DNA of 64,000 nucleotides from the NCBI GenBank assembly GCA_013076295.1, contig RQOL01000616.1, forward strand, positions 5,484,392 to 5,548,391, in the 5' to 3' direction. The notes under the pieces are model-generated. The model was not told the DNA's origin. It made no database searches and worked only from the letters and a program-made list of their open reading frames with translations. The DNA is from Sanderia malayensis. Lineage: Eukaryota > Cnidaria > Scyphozoa > Semaeostomeae > Pelagiidae. A program made the translations under genes and the position numbers. Each line of letters begins with the position of its first letter. Within the stretch, counting starts at the first letter, position 1. Positions 20,044 through 31,810 of the stretch are shown in pieces.

Positions 20044-23000
20044 ATGTCTAGCATCGGTAAGTCACGGCAGTTATTGCTTTTTTTGCTTCTTTCTAGTGCT
20101 CCATGCTTCGTGCTCCCAACCCTTGCCCCTTTCCTCTCTATATGTCTTCTATCGGGCGATGCAGCCAATTCTGTCATAAGTTTAGGTTTAAGAACAGTTT
20201 TTTTGGTGAGCAATATTATCGAAAGAAAGTCAAGGGAACTTTAAGCAGTTTTAATCTGCCGATCTTGCGCATTTCTTGTTTTTTGGAACTTCGTCGTTTC
20301 TGTAAATGTCCTTTTTAAAAAAATGGCCTCCTCGCTTTAACGTATTTTGAGAATGAATTGGTAAAGAAGGCACACATGATTTTTTTCTCTATTTCTTGAC
20401 TAAAGTATATTTTGCTCCGCAGAAAATGCAAATGGTATGAAAAACTAGCGACTTTTTCATATTTTCTAATTTTCTTTGGCACAATATGAAATATTAATTG
20501 AACTTGTCAGCAAAATGAATTAAATTTACAAAGGAGTGTGGAAGTGTAGCGAATTATTTTATCATTTTCGTGCTGCGAATTTGAGTATGGGTTTTAATTA
20601 AAATCGATTTAATATATCGATTTGAAAGAACACAAGACCAGAGTGTATTTTAAAATGCTAGCTCAGTTTGGGTGACGCATAGTCAGAATTCGAGTCTTAG
20701 ATTTGATATTTAACTCGAAAAAGAACAAAGCCTTAAATCCAAAAATTACCATCTGGCATGCCAATGTCAAACTTTAATTTTGAATCGTAGCTATATTGAT
20801 TTTGAAAACTTTGCAGGTTGCGTTGTGATTGATACAGACAGAATTACATTGTGAAAGTTTCTACGTGTTAATGATCACTTAGCTTGCCATTTATGAATTA
20901 GGCAATTTTAGTAATGGCGAGAACTCGCATATGTTTTCCCATCGTTTAGATAAGATGACAATGAAATGAAAACATAATCATGATGATCATAATGAATGTA
21001 CCATCAATTTTAATTACTTTAGCGAAAAACATCGTGTGCATGCATCTTTTCTACCGTCTACTTTTCTAATTGCATACCATATATGGATTGTTTCGATTCA
21101 ATTGCTTTCTGCGCAGTTCACTGTTCATTTTGTTATGCGAACAGATTATCTTTTGAAATATTTTCTCATAGTTATCGAGCAACTTGTTTAAGCTCACAAA
21201 TTCAGAACAAAGCAACCTACGAATCATTTATGCGGCTAATTATTCTCATCATTGTTACTGTTATTCTTATCACAAGCAATCTTTACGCTCGCATGTGTCC
21301 TACACACCATTGCTGTGCAAGAAGAAAGCAAAACAACAGAGAAAGCAAAGTAATAGAGATAGCTCCATCTAATCATATTCGAGTTTGAAATTCGGGTCAT
21401 CTGAAAACAATCAAATTGCCTGCAACAAGCTATTCCAATCTGTCATTCACACGGTATTTTTGAATGGTTTCAAAAAATCATTAACTTTTTGTTTTAGAAG
21501 AGATTCTAGACTCTTGCTTTGTCTTTCTTGCTCTCGATATTACTTATCAAAGAACGATAAAACACTTGTGAACGTCAAAAAGCAGCAACAACAACGCAAA
21601 AATATCGCCAAAATGACAATTTAAAACGAAGCTTTTTTCGTTACAGAAACAGCCTATAGGTGTGAACGAGGATCCTCAATAAATGTAGTAGATGCGTAGC
21701 GTGCAAATTTTTCTTTCATCTTTGACTTTCCATTAGTAAATCAAACACGAGGCTCTGTAATTGGCACTTATCGTTTTGTAAATTGAATCGCATGGATGGC
21801 TAATGCTGTTGCATGACGGTAAATCGAGACTACTACATCTGAGTTCAACAAATAAAATCATCCACATAGGCGGCATTCGTTGACATTTGTCTTATAAATT
21901 TAATTAAGTTAAATGAAATTATAGGGACTGATGTTTAAACATTATGAAAAATACTGATCATTTCTCTTTTTTCTCGTATCAACAACAATGTTTAGTCAGT
22001 CGAGCTGATCAAACCGTTTCTACGAAGCATTTACGGTTTTTAAAAATTTTTGCTCACTTTCATTGACATTGTTTTGAGAAATGTAATCAGGATGGTCGAT
22101 TTGGGTCTTTGAAACTTTGAAGATTCAAAAATATTGACAATTCGTCTTTATTTTACTTTTGCCGCCCTGAAGTATTTCAGAGATCGTTTTCGGTAGATTT
22201 CCTTTTGCATAGATAAAATTTTCTGCGGTGAAACATTTCAGTCACGGCTGAGTTTTGACAGCTTGGCAAACTTTTCTATTTTCAATTATTTTTGCTTGTT
22301 ATTGTTGCTCTAAAAATTTGAAAAAATTATATTTATCGCTCAAAATAACATTTCTCAGCTACAAGACAATGATTGGCCTATTTAAATAATCAGAAACCAA
22401 AATTGAAAGCATAATCATCTTGATATTGTGATACTGTATTAATAATATCGCCAGAAAAGTTGCTTTAGCGAAAACGGGGTTAATAGCTCGGTTCGTAACA
22501 CCAAACGACTTTTGCGTGAGCGGTTTTAGTTTGACAACCCAAAAGAAATCTTGCTTTGTGAGGAAAAAGCCCAGCTAACTAATTCAAAGCATTCTTAATC
22601 ATTATATACTCAGCTTTGAGTGGATTTTGTTTCATTTTGTATCATTTCGAGTTTTCTCAAAGCTGTGTTGATAATCTGCGCGCATTTTTTTACCTCTGTT
22701 TGTCTACAGGATTCTGTTTGCAATAGCATAGCACAAGCCTTGTACTTGTTTACTCTAGGACTTTTAATATTTTCTTTGGCTTGTGTGCAATGTTGAAATC
22801 TGATTGAAGCAAGGATACTTTGAGTGGCAGCATGAGTAAACGAAAAGGTCAGAAGTAGAAATTAATAGCTAATTATGCTTAAATGATGACTTCCTGGTCG
22901 TCATTTTAGCTGTTTCAACAATCGGATCTTGTGATGTCTTCAAATGTTTGATCATCCACTGATTTTACCCGATTATTTTTCTGATATCTCCGCAGCACTT

Positions 23001-25256
23001 TATGCGATATTGAATCTTTCATAAACAGGTCATAGAAGTCCACTCTTTCGCATTTATACGCGTAACATTAATAAGCGATGATTAATGATCGAGCGTCAAG
23101 TGATTGCTTGATCGATCATTAATTACTGATGCATAATTTACATGACTAATGATATTACCGACTGATAAACAGTATTAGCCCGTATTAGCTTAACTTAGCA
23201 CTAGTAAATGTGCATTAATGCCGTAGTACAATACTGCCTCGTAAATAAACGTTGCATTTCAACTGTAGCTTTCCCATTACAATTAATTCTTCATCTGCAG
23301 ATGACTACAGAAGCGACCACGCCAACTTCAATCAGTTCGGTGGACCATTCATCAACGGCAGACCGCTACCAGAAACATTACGTCATCACATCATAGAGCT
23401 TTCACGACAGGGCGTTCATTCCTGTGAAATTTCCAGGCAACTTTGCATTTCACATGGCTGTGTGAGCAAGATCCTTGGTAAGAAATCTTGTGTCGTATGC
23501 CTTTTCGAACAGTCACAAGAGTCTTCAAGTCATATTCAAAATCAAGATGAAATAATGTAGCTGATCAAAATTACTTAAGAGATTAGCATACTTTTAGAGG
23601 TCATTAGTTTTTAATCTGGGATATCACGCAGCAGTTATTTTGAAAGTCTTTGGTATTGTTTCTAATTTATTTTCTTACCTTATTTTCTATTCTAGCAAGG
23701 TATTACGATTACGGCCTTTTTCGAGTTGGGACTGTTGGTGGCAGTAAGCCCAAGGTTGCAACACCAGAAGTCGTTGCAAAGATTGAGCAATACAAAGCAC
23801 AAAACTCGACAGTATTTGCTTGGGAAATCCGCGAGAAGCTGATCAAAGATGGCGTCTCAACTCCTGAGAATTGTCCGAGTGTCAGCTCGATAAATCGCAT
23901 TTTAAGAAGAGTGGCGTCAGAGCGATCAATGCGTCAGGCATTGCTGGAGCACGAACAAGACTTGCTGCTTTCAAGTCCATGCGATTCCAAGTATCCCGTA
24001 TCAGGCCGTTACGTTAATGCAGCATCTTGCTGCTCCCCATTTCGTGGCATCCACTGCGCAGACCAGATGCAGACACATCATATGATCCATTTGCCAATGA
24101 AACCAACAGCACCAACACACGATGAATACAGGAGACAATTTGGTAAATCGGAAGAGTTGGCTCAAGAATATGATCGACATTTTGGTAAGTTCTTTGGCAG
24201 AGTTCTTTTGATATCACGCGAGGATAAACAATAATATATTCTGTTGTTTCTTCTGCAGCAACAATTTCTTAATTCCTGATGTTCATTCATGTTGCTCATG
24301 TATTTGAAAGCTATATTGTTTTCTGTTTTAGAATCAAAAGGAAGAGAGAGCATGACTATGAACGAGAAAAGAAGCATTGAAATTAACGAGCCTTTAGATA
24401 GAAAACCTTTCTTTGGGTCCAGATACCCTTCAGCAGGCAAAGCATCGACTATTGACGAAGAAGACGAAGAGAGAATGGAGGAAGGAAGAACACCATCAAG
24501 AAGCTCTTATTCTTCAGCGAGCTCGGAAGATGAGCTTCACATGAAGCAGAAAAGCAACGCTGATTCCTGCGAAGAGGAGACACTAGAGAGAGTAGACGAA
24601 GAAGCCCGTCTGCCACATGTTAATCCGAAGCGCAAAATAAGACGAAGCAGAACGACGTTTGCCACAAAACAACTTGATGTCCTCGAAGACGAGTTCCAAA
24701 AATGCCATTATCCGGACGTGAATACGCGGGAAGAAGTAGCAGAGAAGATTGGCATGTCAGAAGCAAGAGTGCAGGTGAAAAATGAAATCATTAAGTAATT
24801 TATGAGTAGTTGATTTTATGAGGAGCCTGGATACACCTTGCATTTTGAATCTCTCTTGTATGCACTTGAAATATTAATACTCGAGATTGGATGAGAGAAT
24901 TTTTTTCGCATTTTATCTTTCTTTATTTCATTTTTTTCTTTCTTGACGAAAGAATAGTGGATAACAGCATACTGAAATATACCAAGTTTATATATTCTTG
25001 CGTCTGTTTTTTCCAGGTTTGGTTCTCAAATCGGCGTGCAAAATGGCGACGTCACCAACGCATTCAAACTGCAGTGGCCGTGACTCCGAATCATTCTGCT
25101 TACAGACCAATATTCAGGCCAGTCAGTCCTGGCCAATGCTACGAATGCCATGTGAGACGTGATGCAGTGGTGCAAAGCAGCTTGCAAAGAATGCAACATC
25201 AAAGTGAATCATACCCAATAAACAGATATCCTTGCTCTTGTGGACAGAAAATGTAA
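20044..25256 (+). CDS. Pax: Pax transcription factor, paired domain plus full homeodomain
   Basis: Five exons join in frame: 20044-20056, 23301-23477, 23696-24184, 24332-24774, 25017-25256 (TAA), predicting 453 aa. The paired domain spans about residues 11-136 ([64 protein letters not shown]). Gln/His at the positions that are Ile/Asn in Pax6 point to a PaxB/2/5/8 or PaxC-type domain rather than Pax6. The homeodomain is residues 329-388, complete, with Ser at position 50 ([11 protein letters not shown]), the Pax hallmark. The linker holds an acidic, Ser-rich stretch; I see no octapeptide. The homeodomain is split before Trp48, the usual paired-class intron. The 13-nt first coding exon rests on splice logic (phase 1) and an upstream in-frame extension is possible. 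DNA-binding developmental regulator in the nucleus. Confidence 0.9.
20057..23300 (+). other. Large Pax intron 1
   Basis: 3.2-kb AT-rich intron, the largest in the gene and a reasonable place for regulatory elements. Near 23080-23125 a cluster of GATTAATGATCGA / TCGATCATTAATTA sequences forms an inverted repeat rich in homeodomain-type TAAT cores. Nothing else recognised. Confidence 0.4.
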
Positions 25257-27693
25257 ACAGTGGGTAAATTGTCTCTCTCATACATATTTGCTTATTTATA
25301 TTTATTTCCAGCCGTACAGTTTAGTAAGGAATATGCACCTTCTGTTTTAATTAGTAAGAGTATTCTTCTGGTTTGTAATTGGTAGTTCTCCGTGAGAATT
25401 AATTGTTTTGGGGTTTGTATGTCTCTTTAAGCATGTACAATAGGGGGCAAACGTCCCTAGAACACCTGAAAAATTCAGATGAAAATGCAAAGTTTCTGCA
25501 CATTTTGTTCCTTGTGAGGAGAATGCGACCCCCATTCTCCCTGAACAATTTTATCTTGTGCACCAGTCTTTTTTCATTGCCGTGCTAAAAGAATTTCAGC
25601 GATATTTAATACAACGGCCTCTTGGAACAACAGTGTATTTGGGGAAGGGGGTGAGCTGTGAGTGTAAAATTTGCAAAAACCCTAGGTGTCCCAAGACGTT
25701 TGTCCCCAATTATAGGTATGACGTGTAGAAAGAAAGTTTTAAATTGTATAATAATCATAATTATTACATTAGTTAATGCACTGTAGATTATTGATTAGGT
25801 CTGCATTGACACGAAACAAAATGACACGATAGCCATGCTTTAAATTTAGCGTATTGCTGCGACTGAAATCAACCATATCACATATAACACATTGCATTGT
25901 GTTCCTTTATTCAAACAAGAATAAAGCATCTTTGATGCATGAATGATCCTAACTATTGTTTACATTTGGAGTTAGCCAATCACGATTTAGCTTGCTGGAA
26001 TTTGGCATCGTTCTGCGATCTGATTGGGTAATTTTTTAATGTGATTCGGAATTCGAAAACGTGTTTCAAAGTAGAAGCTGCAATGCAATCTGCATTTCTT
26101 TCTTGTCATTATTTCGCCGGAATGGAGAGCAGACCACTTGTTGAAGATACGGATCTGTGATCAACAAAGTCACGTTTCTGCAAGGAAATCATAGTTTGCA
26201 CATGCAATTAACAGGTATGTCATACCTTTATTTACATTTGACATTAATTATTTTTTATTTTATAGTGAACGCATTTAATTTAGGCAACGTAAAATTGTAG
26301 CTAATGTAGTTCCTTGGTTCGAGGACAAGTAGGCCTATCGTGATAGGCCCCAAAGATACTTGGAATTATACGTTTTCAACTTGAAGCTAATTTTTCTTGA
26401 ACTTGTGCAGCAACTGTGTTATGAATAGGATCCTAATACTGAATTAATAACATTGTCAGATAATTTCCAAAAGCCTAACTTTCTATCTTTCACTTTCTTA
26501 GAAATACAGACTTGCTTTCGTGTGCAAGTTCAATTGGCAAAACAAAACGATTGTGCGTCTTTTGTCAGTCAAAGAGCATCAGAATATAAAGACAAAGTCA
26601 ATAGAAGGTAAGTTTCAAGTTTTTCTTTTTAAAAACCTTTTTGTAATTTTAATGAAAACAAAGACTAAGTTATTGTTAAAGCCCAAGTTTGCACAATTTT
26701 GCGGCTGGCTATGAGGCACGGATATTTGAAATTATTTTGAGCCATGGGTTGCACCCATTTTTTATAAGAAATTGCAGGGCCATATCTTCAAAACTTAAGA
26801 ATCTTTGGTAGGGGATTTTTGTGACTAAAAAACGTTAAGAAACTTTCTATGTTGTCTAGCGTGTTTAGTTTAGTTTTTTGTTCTGAGTTACATTTTAAAA
26901 CATATTTTAGTTGTTTGCGATTGAGTTTGCATTTTTTTACTTCTCTATTCAATTCATGTTTGGCAGTGACAAAAGATAAAGAAAAGGACAATGAATTAAG
27001 GAAAATTACTTAAATTTGGGTGTTAGAAACTTGCCAGGAAATTTTTCGTACCATAGGGTGAAAGCTAAGAAACTCTGGTATAACGATTTTTTATAGTTTC
27101 GTGTTAAAAATTGGGTGAAAGTAGGACCAAACTATGAGCTTGTTCTTACTTTTTGCAACAGTTTAACGCAATCTCGAGCCTCAGTCAGCTTATGTTTCAT
27201 ATTTGCATTCAATAAATTAGCAAATTTTTGCAACAAAAGTTTGGCCTTGTTTATCATCAAAATTCAACATGTAGATATTTTCTATTATAATCCGACACTG
27301 TCTTTAATTATTTATTTTGAAGCTTATTTCGGACACTTTTTTGTGACCGTTTCTTGCCTCTTTTTTGATTTGCATTTTCTGTAAACAAATATTGAAATTA
27401 CGGCACGTATGTGTGATTTTACTTTAAATGGTTGGCACATCTGTTTGATTCTCAGTATTCGCGGCAATAAAATTATTCAATTTTGAAACGTTCCCTGGGG
27501 ATTTTGTTTTAGTAGTTTCTTTATGTTTTAAGTCCCCCCCCTCTACATGTAGGTTCCTTATGAAGGAGTCTTTATGAAAAGTAGTCTTTACTTGCATACT
27601 TAACAATGTCGTCAGAAAGTCTTGAGGCTTTAGGCGCGTCAACTTCTGTACCTTTAGTTGGCTAATGAACTACGTTTTATCATTTGTTTTCAG
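25257..27693. other. Pax 3' flank and region with orphan exon-like segments
   Basis: No protein gene recognised. Two segments look like exons on the plus strand: one ending at 26214 before GTATGT and one at 26502-26607 between TTTCTTAG and GTAAGT. They are treated below as a possible non-coding transcript. The rest is AT-rich without family resemblance. Confidence 0.4.
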
Positions 27694-27727
27694 CTTTTTG
27701 TTTCCACTCAAAGAATATGCGATAAAT

Positions 27728-30700
27728 GTGAGTATATATCAATTATCTTTTCATATGTATACCAATTTAAGTTTTAAATAAAAGAATAGATGATTTAACT
27801 GTGGATTCGAACTCTTAATCACTGAAATTATGTGGACCAGAGGACGATGCTTTATCGACTGCTCTATTCGCCCACCACAAACCCGAAGTACAATGACGAC
27901 TATATACTTAGCAAGAGCAGTCTGAGGGCCTTGAGTTCGAGCCCCATCAGCTCTCATTCCTATATTTAATATTAATTTGTTATTATTGACTTTTAGAAAC
28001 TAATTTCCATCTAAAAACTGCAAGAAATGTGAGTACATTGCTTTTCGTTTCAAGATTTATATTAATTTAAGTTTTAAATAGAAAAATAGATGATACAACT
28101 GTGAACTTGAACTCCTGATGATCGAAGATCTTTGATCCAGAAGAAGATGCTTTACTGACTGCTCTATACACCCACCACCACCCCAAATTGCAATGATGAT
28201 TATATACTTAACAAGCGAGTGCGTAGGCCGTGAGTTCGAATCCCATCAAATCTCATTCCTTTATTGCAATATTAATTTGTTATTATTGACTTTTAGAAAC
28301 TAATTTCCATCTAAAAACTGCCAGAAATGTGAGTACATTGATTATCGTTTCAAAATGTATATTAATTTAAGTTTTAAATAGAAAAATAGATAATACAACT
28401 GTGAACTTGAACTCTAGATGACCGAAGATCTTTGACCCAGAAGACGATGCTTTACTGATTGCTCTATTTGCCCACCACCACCCCAAATTGCACTGATGAT
28501 TATATACTTAACAAGCGGAGTTCAAGGGCCTTGAGTTCGAACCCCGTCAACTCTCATTCTTTCATTGTAATATTAATTTGTTATTATTGACTTTTAGAAA
28601 CTAATTTCCATCTAAAAACGCCGAGAAATGTGAGTACATTGATTATCGTTTTAAAATTTATATTAATTCAAATTTTAGATAGAAAAATAGATGATACAAC
28701 TTAGGATTTGAACTCTTGATGACCGAAGATCTTTGACCCAGGAGAAAATGTTTTACTGACTGCTCTATTCACCCACCACCACCCCAAATTGCAATGATGA
28801 TTATATACTTAACAAGTGAAGTTCAAAGGTCTTAAGTTCGAACCCCGTCAACTCTCATTCTTTTATTGCAATATTAATTTGTTATTATTGACTTTTAGAA
28901 ACTAATTTCCATCTAAAAATTGCCAGAAATGTGAGTACATTGATTATCGTTTCAAGATTTTTTTTTATTTAAGTTTTAAATAGAAAAATAGATGATACAA
29001 CTGTGAACTTGAACTCCTGATGATCGAAGATCTTTGACCCAGAAGAAGATGCTTTACTGACTGCTCTATTCACCCACCACCACCCCAAATTGCAATGATG
29101 ATTATATACTTAACAAGCGAGTGCGTAGGCCGCGAGTTCGAATCCCATCAAATCTCATTCCTTTATTGCAATATTAATTTGTTATTATTGACTTTTAGAA
29201 ACTAATTTCCATCTAAAAATTGCCAGAAATGTGAGTGCATTGATTATCGTTTTAAAATTTATATTAATTCAAATTTTAGATAGAAAAATAGATGATACAA
29301 CTTAGGATTTGAACTCTTGATGACCGAAGATCTTTGACCCAGGAGAAAATGTTTTACTGACTGCTCTATTCACCCACCACCACCCCAAATTGCAATGATG
29401 ATTATATACTTAACAAGTGAAGTTCAAAGGTCTTAAGTTCGAACCCCGTCAACTCTCATTCTTTTATTGCAATATTAATTTGTTATTATTGACTTTTAGA
29501 AACTAATTTCCATCTAAAAATTGCCAGAAATGTGAGTACATTGATTATCGTTTCAAGATTTTTTTTTATTTAAGTTTTAAATAGAAAAATAGATGATACA
29601 ACTGTGAACTTGAACTCCTGATGATCGAAGATCTTTGACCCAGAAGAAGATGCTTTACTGACTGCTCTATTCACCCACCACCACCCCAAATTGCAATGAT
29701 GATTATATACTTAACAAGCGAGTGCGTAGGCCGTGAGTTCGAATCCCATCAAATCTCATTCCTTTATTGCAATATTAATTTGTTATTATTCACTTTTAGA
29801 AACTAATTTCCATCTAAAAATTGCCAGAAATGTGAGTGCATTGATTATCGTTTCAAGATTTATATTAATTTAAGTTTTAAATAGAAAAATAGATGATACA
29901 ACTGTGAACTTGAACTCCTGATGATCGAAGATCTTTGACCCAGAAGAAGATGCTTTACTGACTGCTCTATACACCCACCACCACCCCAAATTGCAATGAT
30001 GATTATATACTTAACAAGCGAGTGCGTAGGCCGCGAGTTCGAATCCCATCAAATCTCATTCCTTTATTGCAATATTAATTTGTTATTATTGACTTTTAGA
30101 AACTAATTTCCATCTAAAAATTGCCAGAAATGTGAGTGCATTGATTATCGTTTCAAGATTTATATTAATTTAAGTTTTAAATAGAAAAATAGATGATACA
30201 ACTGTGAACTTGAACTCCTGATGATCGAAGATCTTTGACCCAGAAGAAGATGCTTTACTGACTGCTCTATACACCCACCACCACCCCAAATTGCAATGAT
30301 GATTATATACTTAACAAGCGAGTGCGTAGGCCGCGAGTTCGAATCCCATCAAATCTCATTCCTTTATTGCAATATTAATTTGTTATTATTCACTTTTAGA
30401 AACTAATTTCCATCTAAAAATTGCCAGAAATGTGAGTACATTGATTATCGTTTCAAAATGTATATTAATTTAAGTTTTAAATAGAAAAATAGATAATACA
30501 ACTGTGAACTTGAACTCTAGATGACCGAAGATCTTTGACCCAGAAGACGATGCTTTACTGATTGCTCTATTTGCCCACCACCACCCCAAATTGCACTGAT
30601 GATTATATACTTAACAAGCGGAGTTCAAGGGCCTTGAGTTCGAACCCCGTCAACTCTCATTCTTTCATTGTAATATTAATTTGTTATTATTGACTTTTAG

Positions 30701-30966
30701 AAACTAATTTCCATCTAAAAACGTCGAGAAATGTGAGTACATTGATTATCGTTTTAAAATTTATATTAATTCAAATTTTAAATAGAAAAATAGATGATAC
30801 AACTTAGGATTTGAACTCTTGATGACCGAAGATCTTTGACCCAGGAGAAGATGTTTTACTGACTGCTCTATTCACCCACCACCACCCCAAATTGCAATGA
30901 TGATTATATACCAAACAACATGAGTGCGAAGGCCTTGGGTTCGAGCCCCATCATTTATTAAATTTT
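27728..30966 (+). repeat. About ten tandem 300-bp units, left arm of a palindromic array
   Basis: Units of about 300 bp repeat head to tail, with well-marked starts at each GAAACTAATTTCCATC. On the minus strand each unit contains a tRNA-like segment: TAGAGCAGTCAGTAAAGCA (A-box/D-arm-like) followed about 50 nt later by GTTCAAGTTC or GTTCGAATCC (B-box/T-loop-like). A second B-box-like sequence (GAGTTCGAATCCC or GAGTTCGAACCCC) faces the other way on the plus strand. The first unit (27760-27980) is the most diverged and has the best tRNA consensus. Three subtypes alternate. A low-copy tRNA-derived satellite is the simplest reading. Confidence 0.85.
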
Positions 30967-31044
30967 TATTTATGATCGATTTTTACTCTCCTTTGATTTT
31001 TCCATTCTTTTAGGATCAAAGAATGTGGTTGCTGCTGTGTAGCA

Positions 31045-31080
31045 AACGATGGCTCAGATATCGATATCTGAGCCATCGTT
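31045..31080. repeat. Perfect 36-bp palindrome
   Basis: The half AACGATGGCTCAGATATC is followed immediately by its exact reverse complement, with no loop. It lies at the inner edge of the left array arm. In RNA it would give a hairpin of up to about 16 bp; in DNA, a cruciform-capable or dimer-binding site. Confidence 0.9.
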
Positions 31081-31363
31081 GACAATTTGACAGTTGGAAA
31101 AAAGACAAAGCCATGATTGTTATTATCACTTTACCTTTCCGTATTGCTTGGGAATAATCTTTTCAGCATTATGTTATATTATTGTAAATATTGATATATC
31201 ATTCATTATTTTTATTTCTTGTAGCAAGTATGAAGATGATGTCAGACAACGAGCGAAGAATGAAGACTCTATTTGTTGTCTTTCGTTATTGTTTTTTTTT
31301 ATTACACTACTATTCATTACGTTATATTTTTTTACGCTCACCCCTAATAAACGACAACAATTA

Positions 31364-31810
31364 ACAAGGGAACTATTCCCAAGGGAATCAGTATTCCCAA
31401 GGGATTTACTATCCCCAAGGGAATAACTATCCCCAAGGGAATAACTATTCCCAAGGGAATAACTATTCCCAAGGGAACTATTCCCAAGGGAATCAGTATT
31501 CCCAAGGGAATTAATATTCCCAATTGATTTACTATCCCCAAGGGAATAACTATCCCCAAGGGAATAACTATTCCCAAGGGAATAACTATTCCCAAGGGAA
31601 TTAATATTCCCAAGGGAATTAATATTCTCTAGGGAATTAATATTCCCAAGGGAATTAATATTCCCAAGGGAATTAATATTCCCAAGGGAATTAATATTCC
31701 CAAGGGAATTAATATTCCCAAGGGAATTAATATTCCCAGGGGAATTAATATTCCCAAAGGAATTAATATTCCCAAGGGGATTCAATATTCCCAAGGAAAT
31801 ATGGACTCCC
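31364..31810. repeat. Minisatellite, 18-bp unit
   Basis: About 25 tandem copies of units like CCCAAGGGAATTAATATT, with variants (CCCAAGGGAATAACTATT, and one internal change to CCCAATTG). Because 18 is a multiple of three, the repeat stays open in several frames. On the minus strand 31174-31812 it reads as 212 codons, largely GNINSL/GNSYSL hexapeptides, plus an ordinary-looking 65-codon tail. I regard the frame as a by-product of the repeat. Confidence 0.9.

Larger units (their letters stand above)
26090..31080 (+). ncRNA. Candidate spliced non-coding transcript with repeated mini-exons
   Basis: Inferred only from splice-site logic. Exon-like segments: up to 26214 (with a 12-codon frame MESRPLVEDTDL), 26502-26607, 27694-27727, then ten near-identical 32-nt cassettes starting at 27997, 28297, 28598, 28899, 29199, 29500, 29800, 30100, 30400 and 30701. 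Each cassette is preceded by CTTTTAG and followed by GTGAGT. A strong polypyrimidine acceptor at 31013 (TTTTTCCATTCTTTTAG) could open a terminal exon that contains the 36-bp palindrome. The 32-nt cassettes have stops in two of three frames and a length not divisible by three, so a protein product is unlikely. They may instead be repeat sequence that happens to carry splice-like ends; there is no expression evidence. Confidence 0.25.

Noticed and set aside
28190..28290. C/D-box snoRNA in each unit (ATGATGA beside ATTGCAAT inverted ends)
   Set aside because: There is a C-box-like sequence and a possible terminal stem, but no D box in the right place.
27997..30732. Array read as a CRISPR or a tandem spliced-leader RNA locus
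   Set aside because: Repeats are 300 bp with no unique spacers, so not CRISPR. The 32-nt cassette follows an acceptor-like AG and no Sm-site plus transcription-start arrangement was found, so spliced-leader genes are unsupported.
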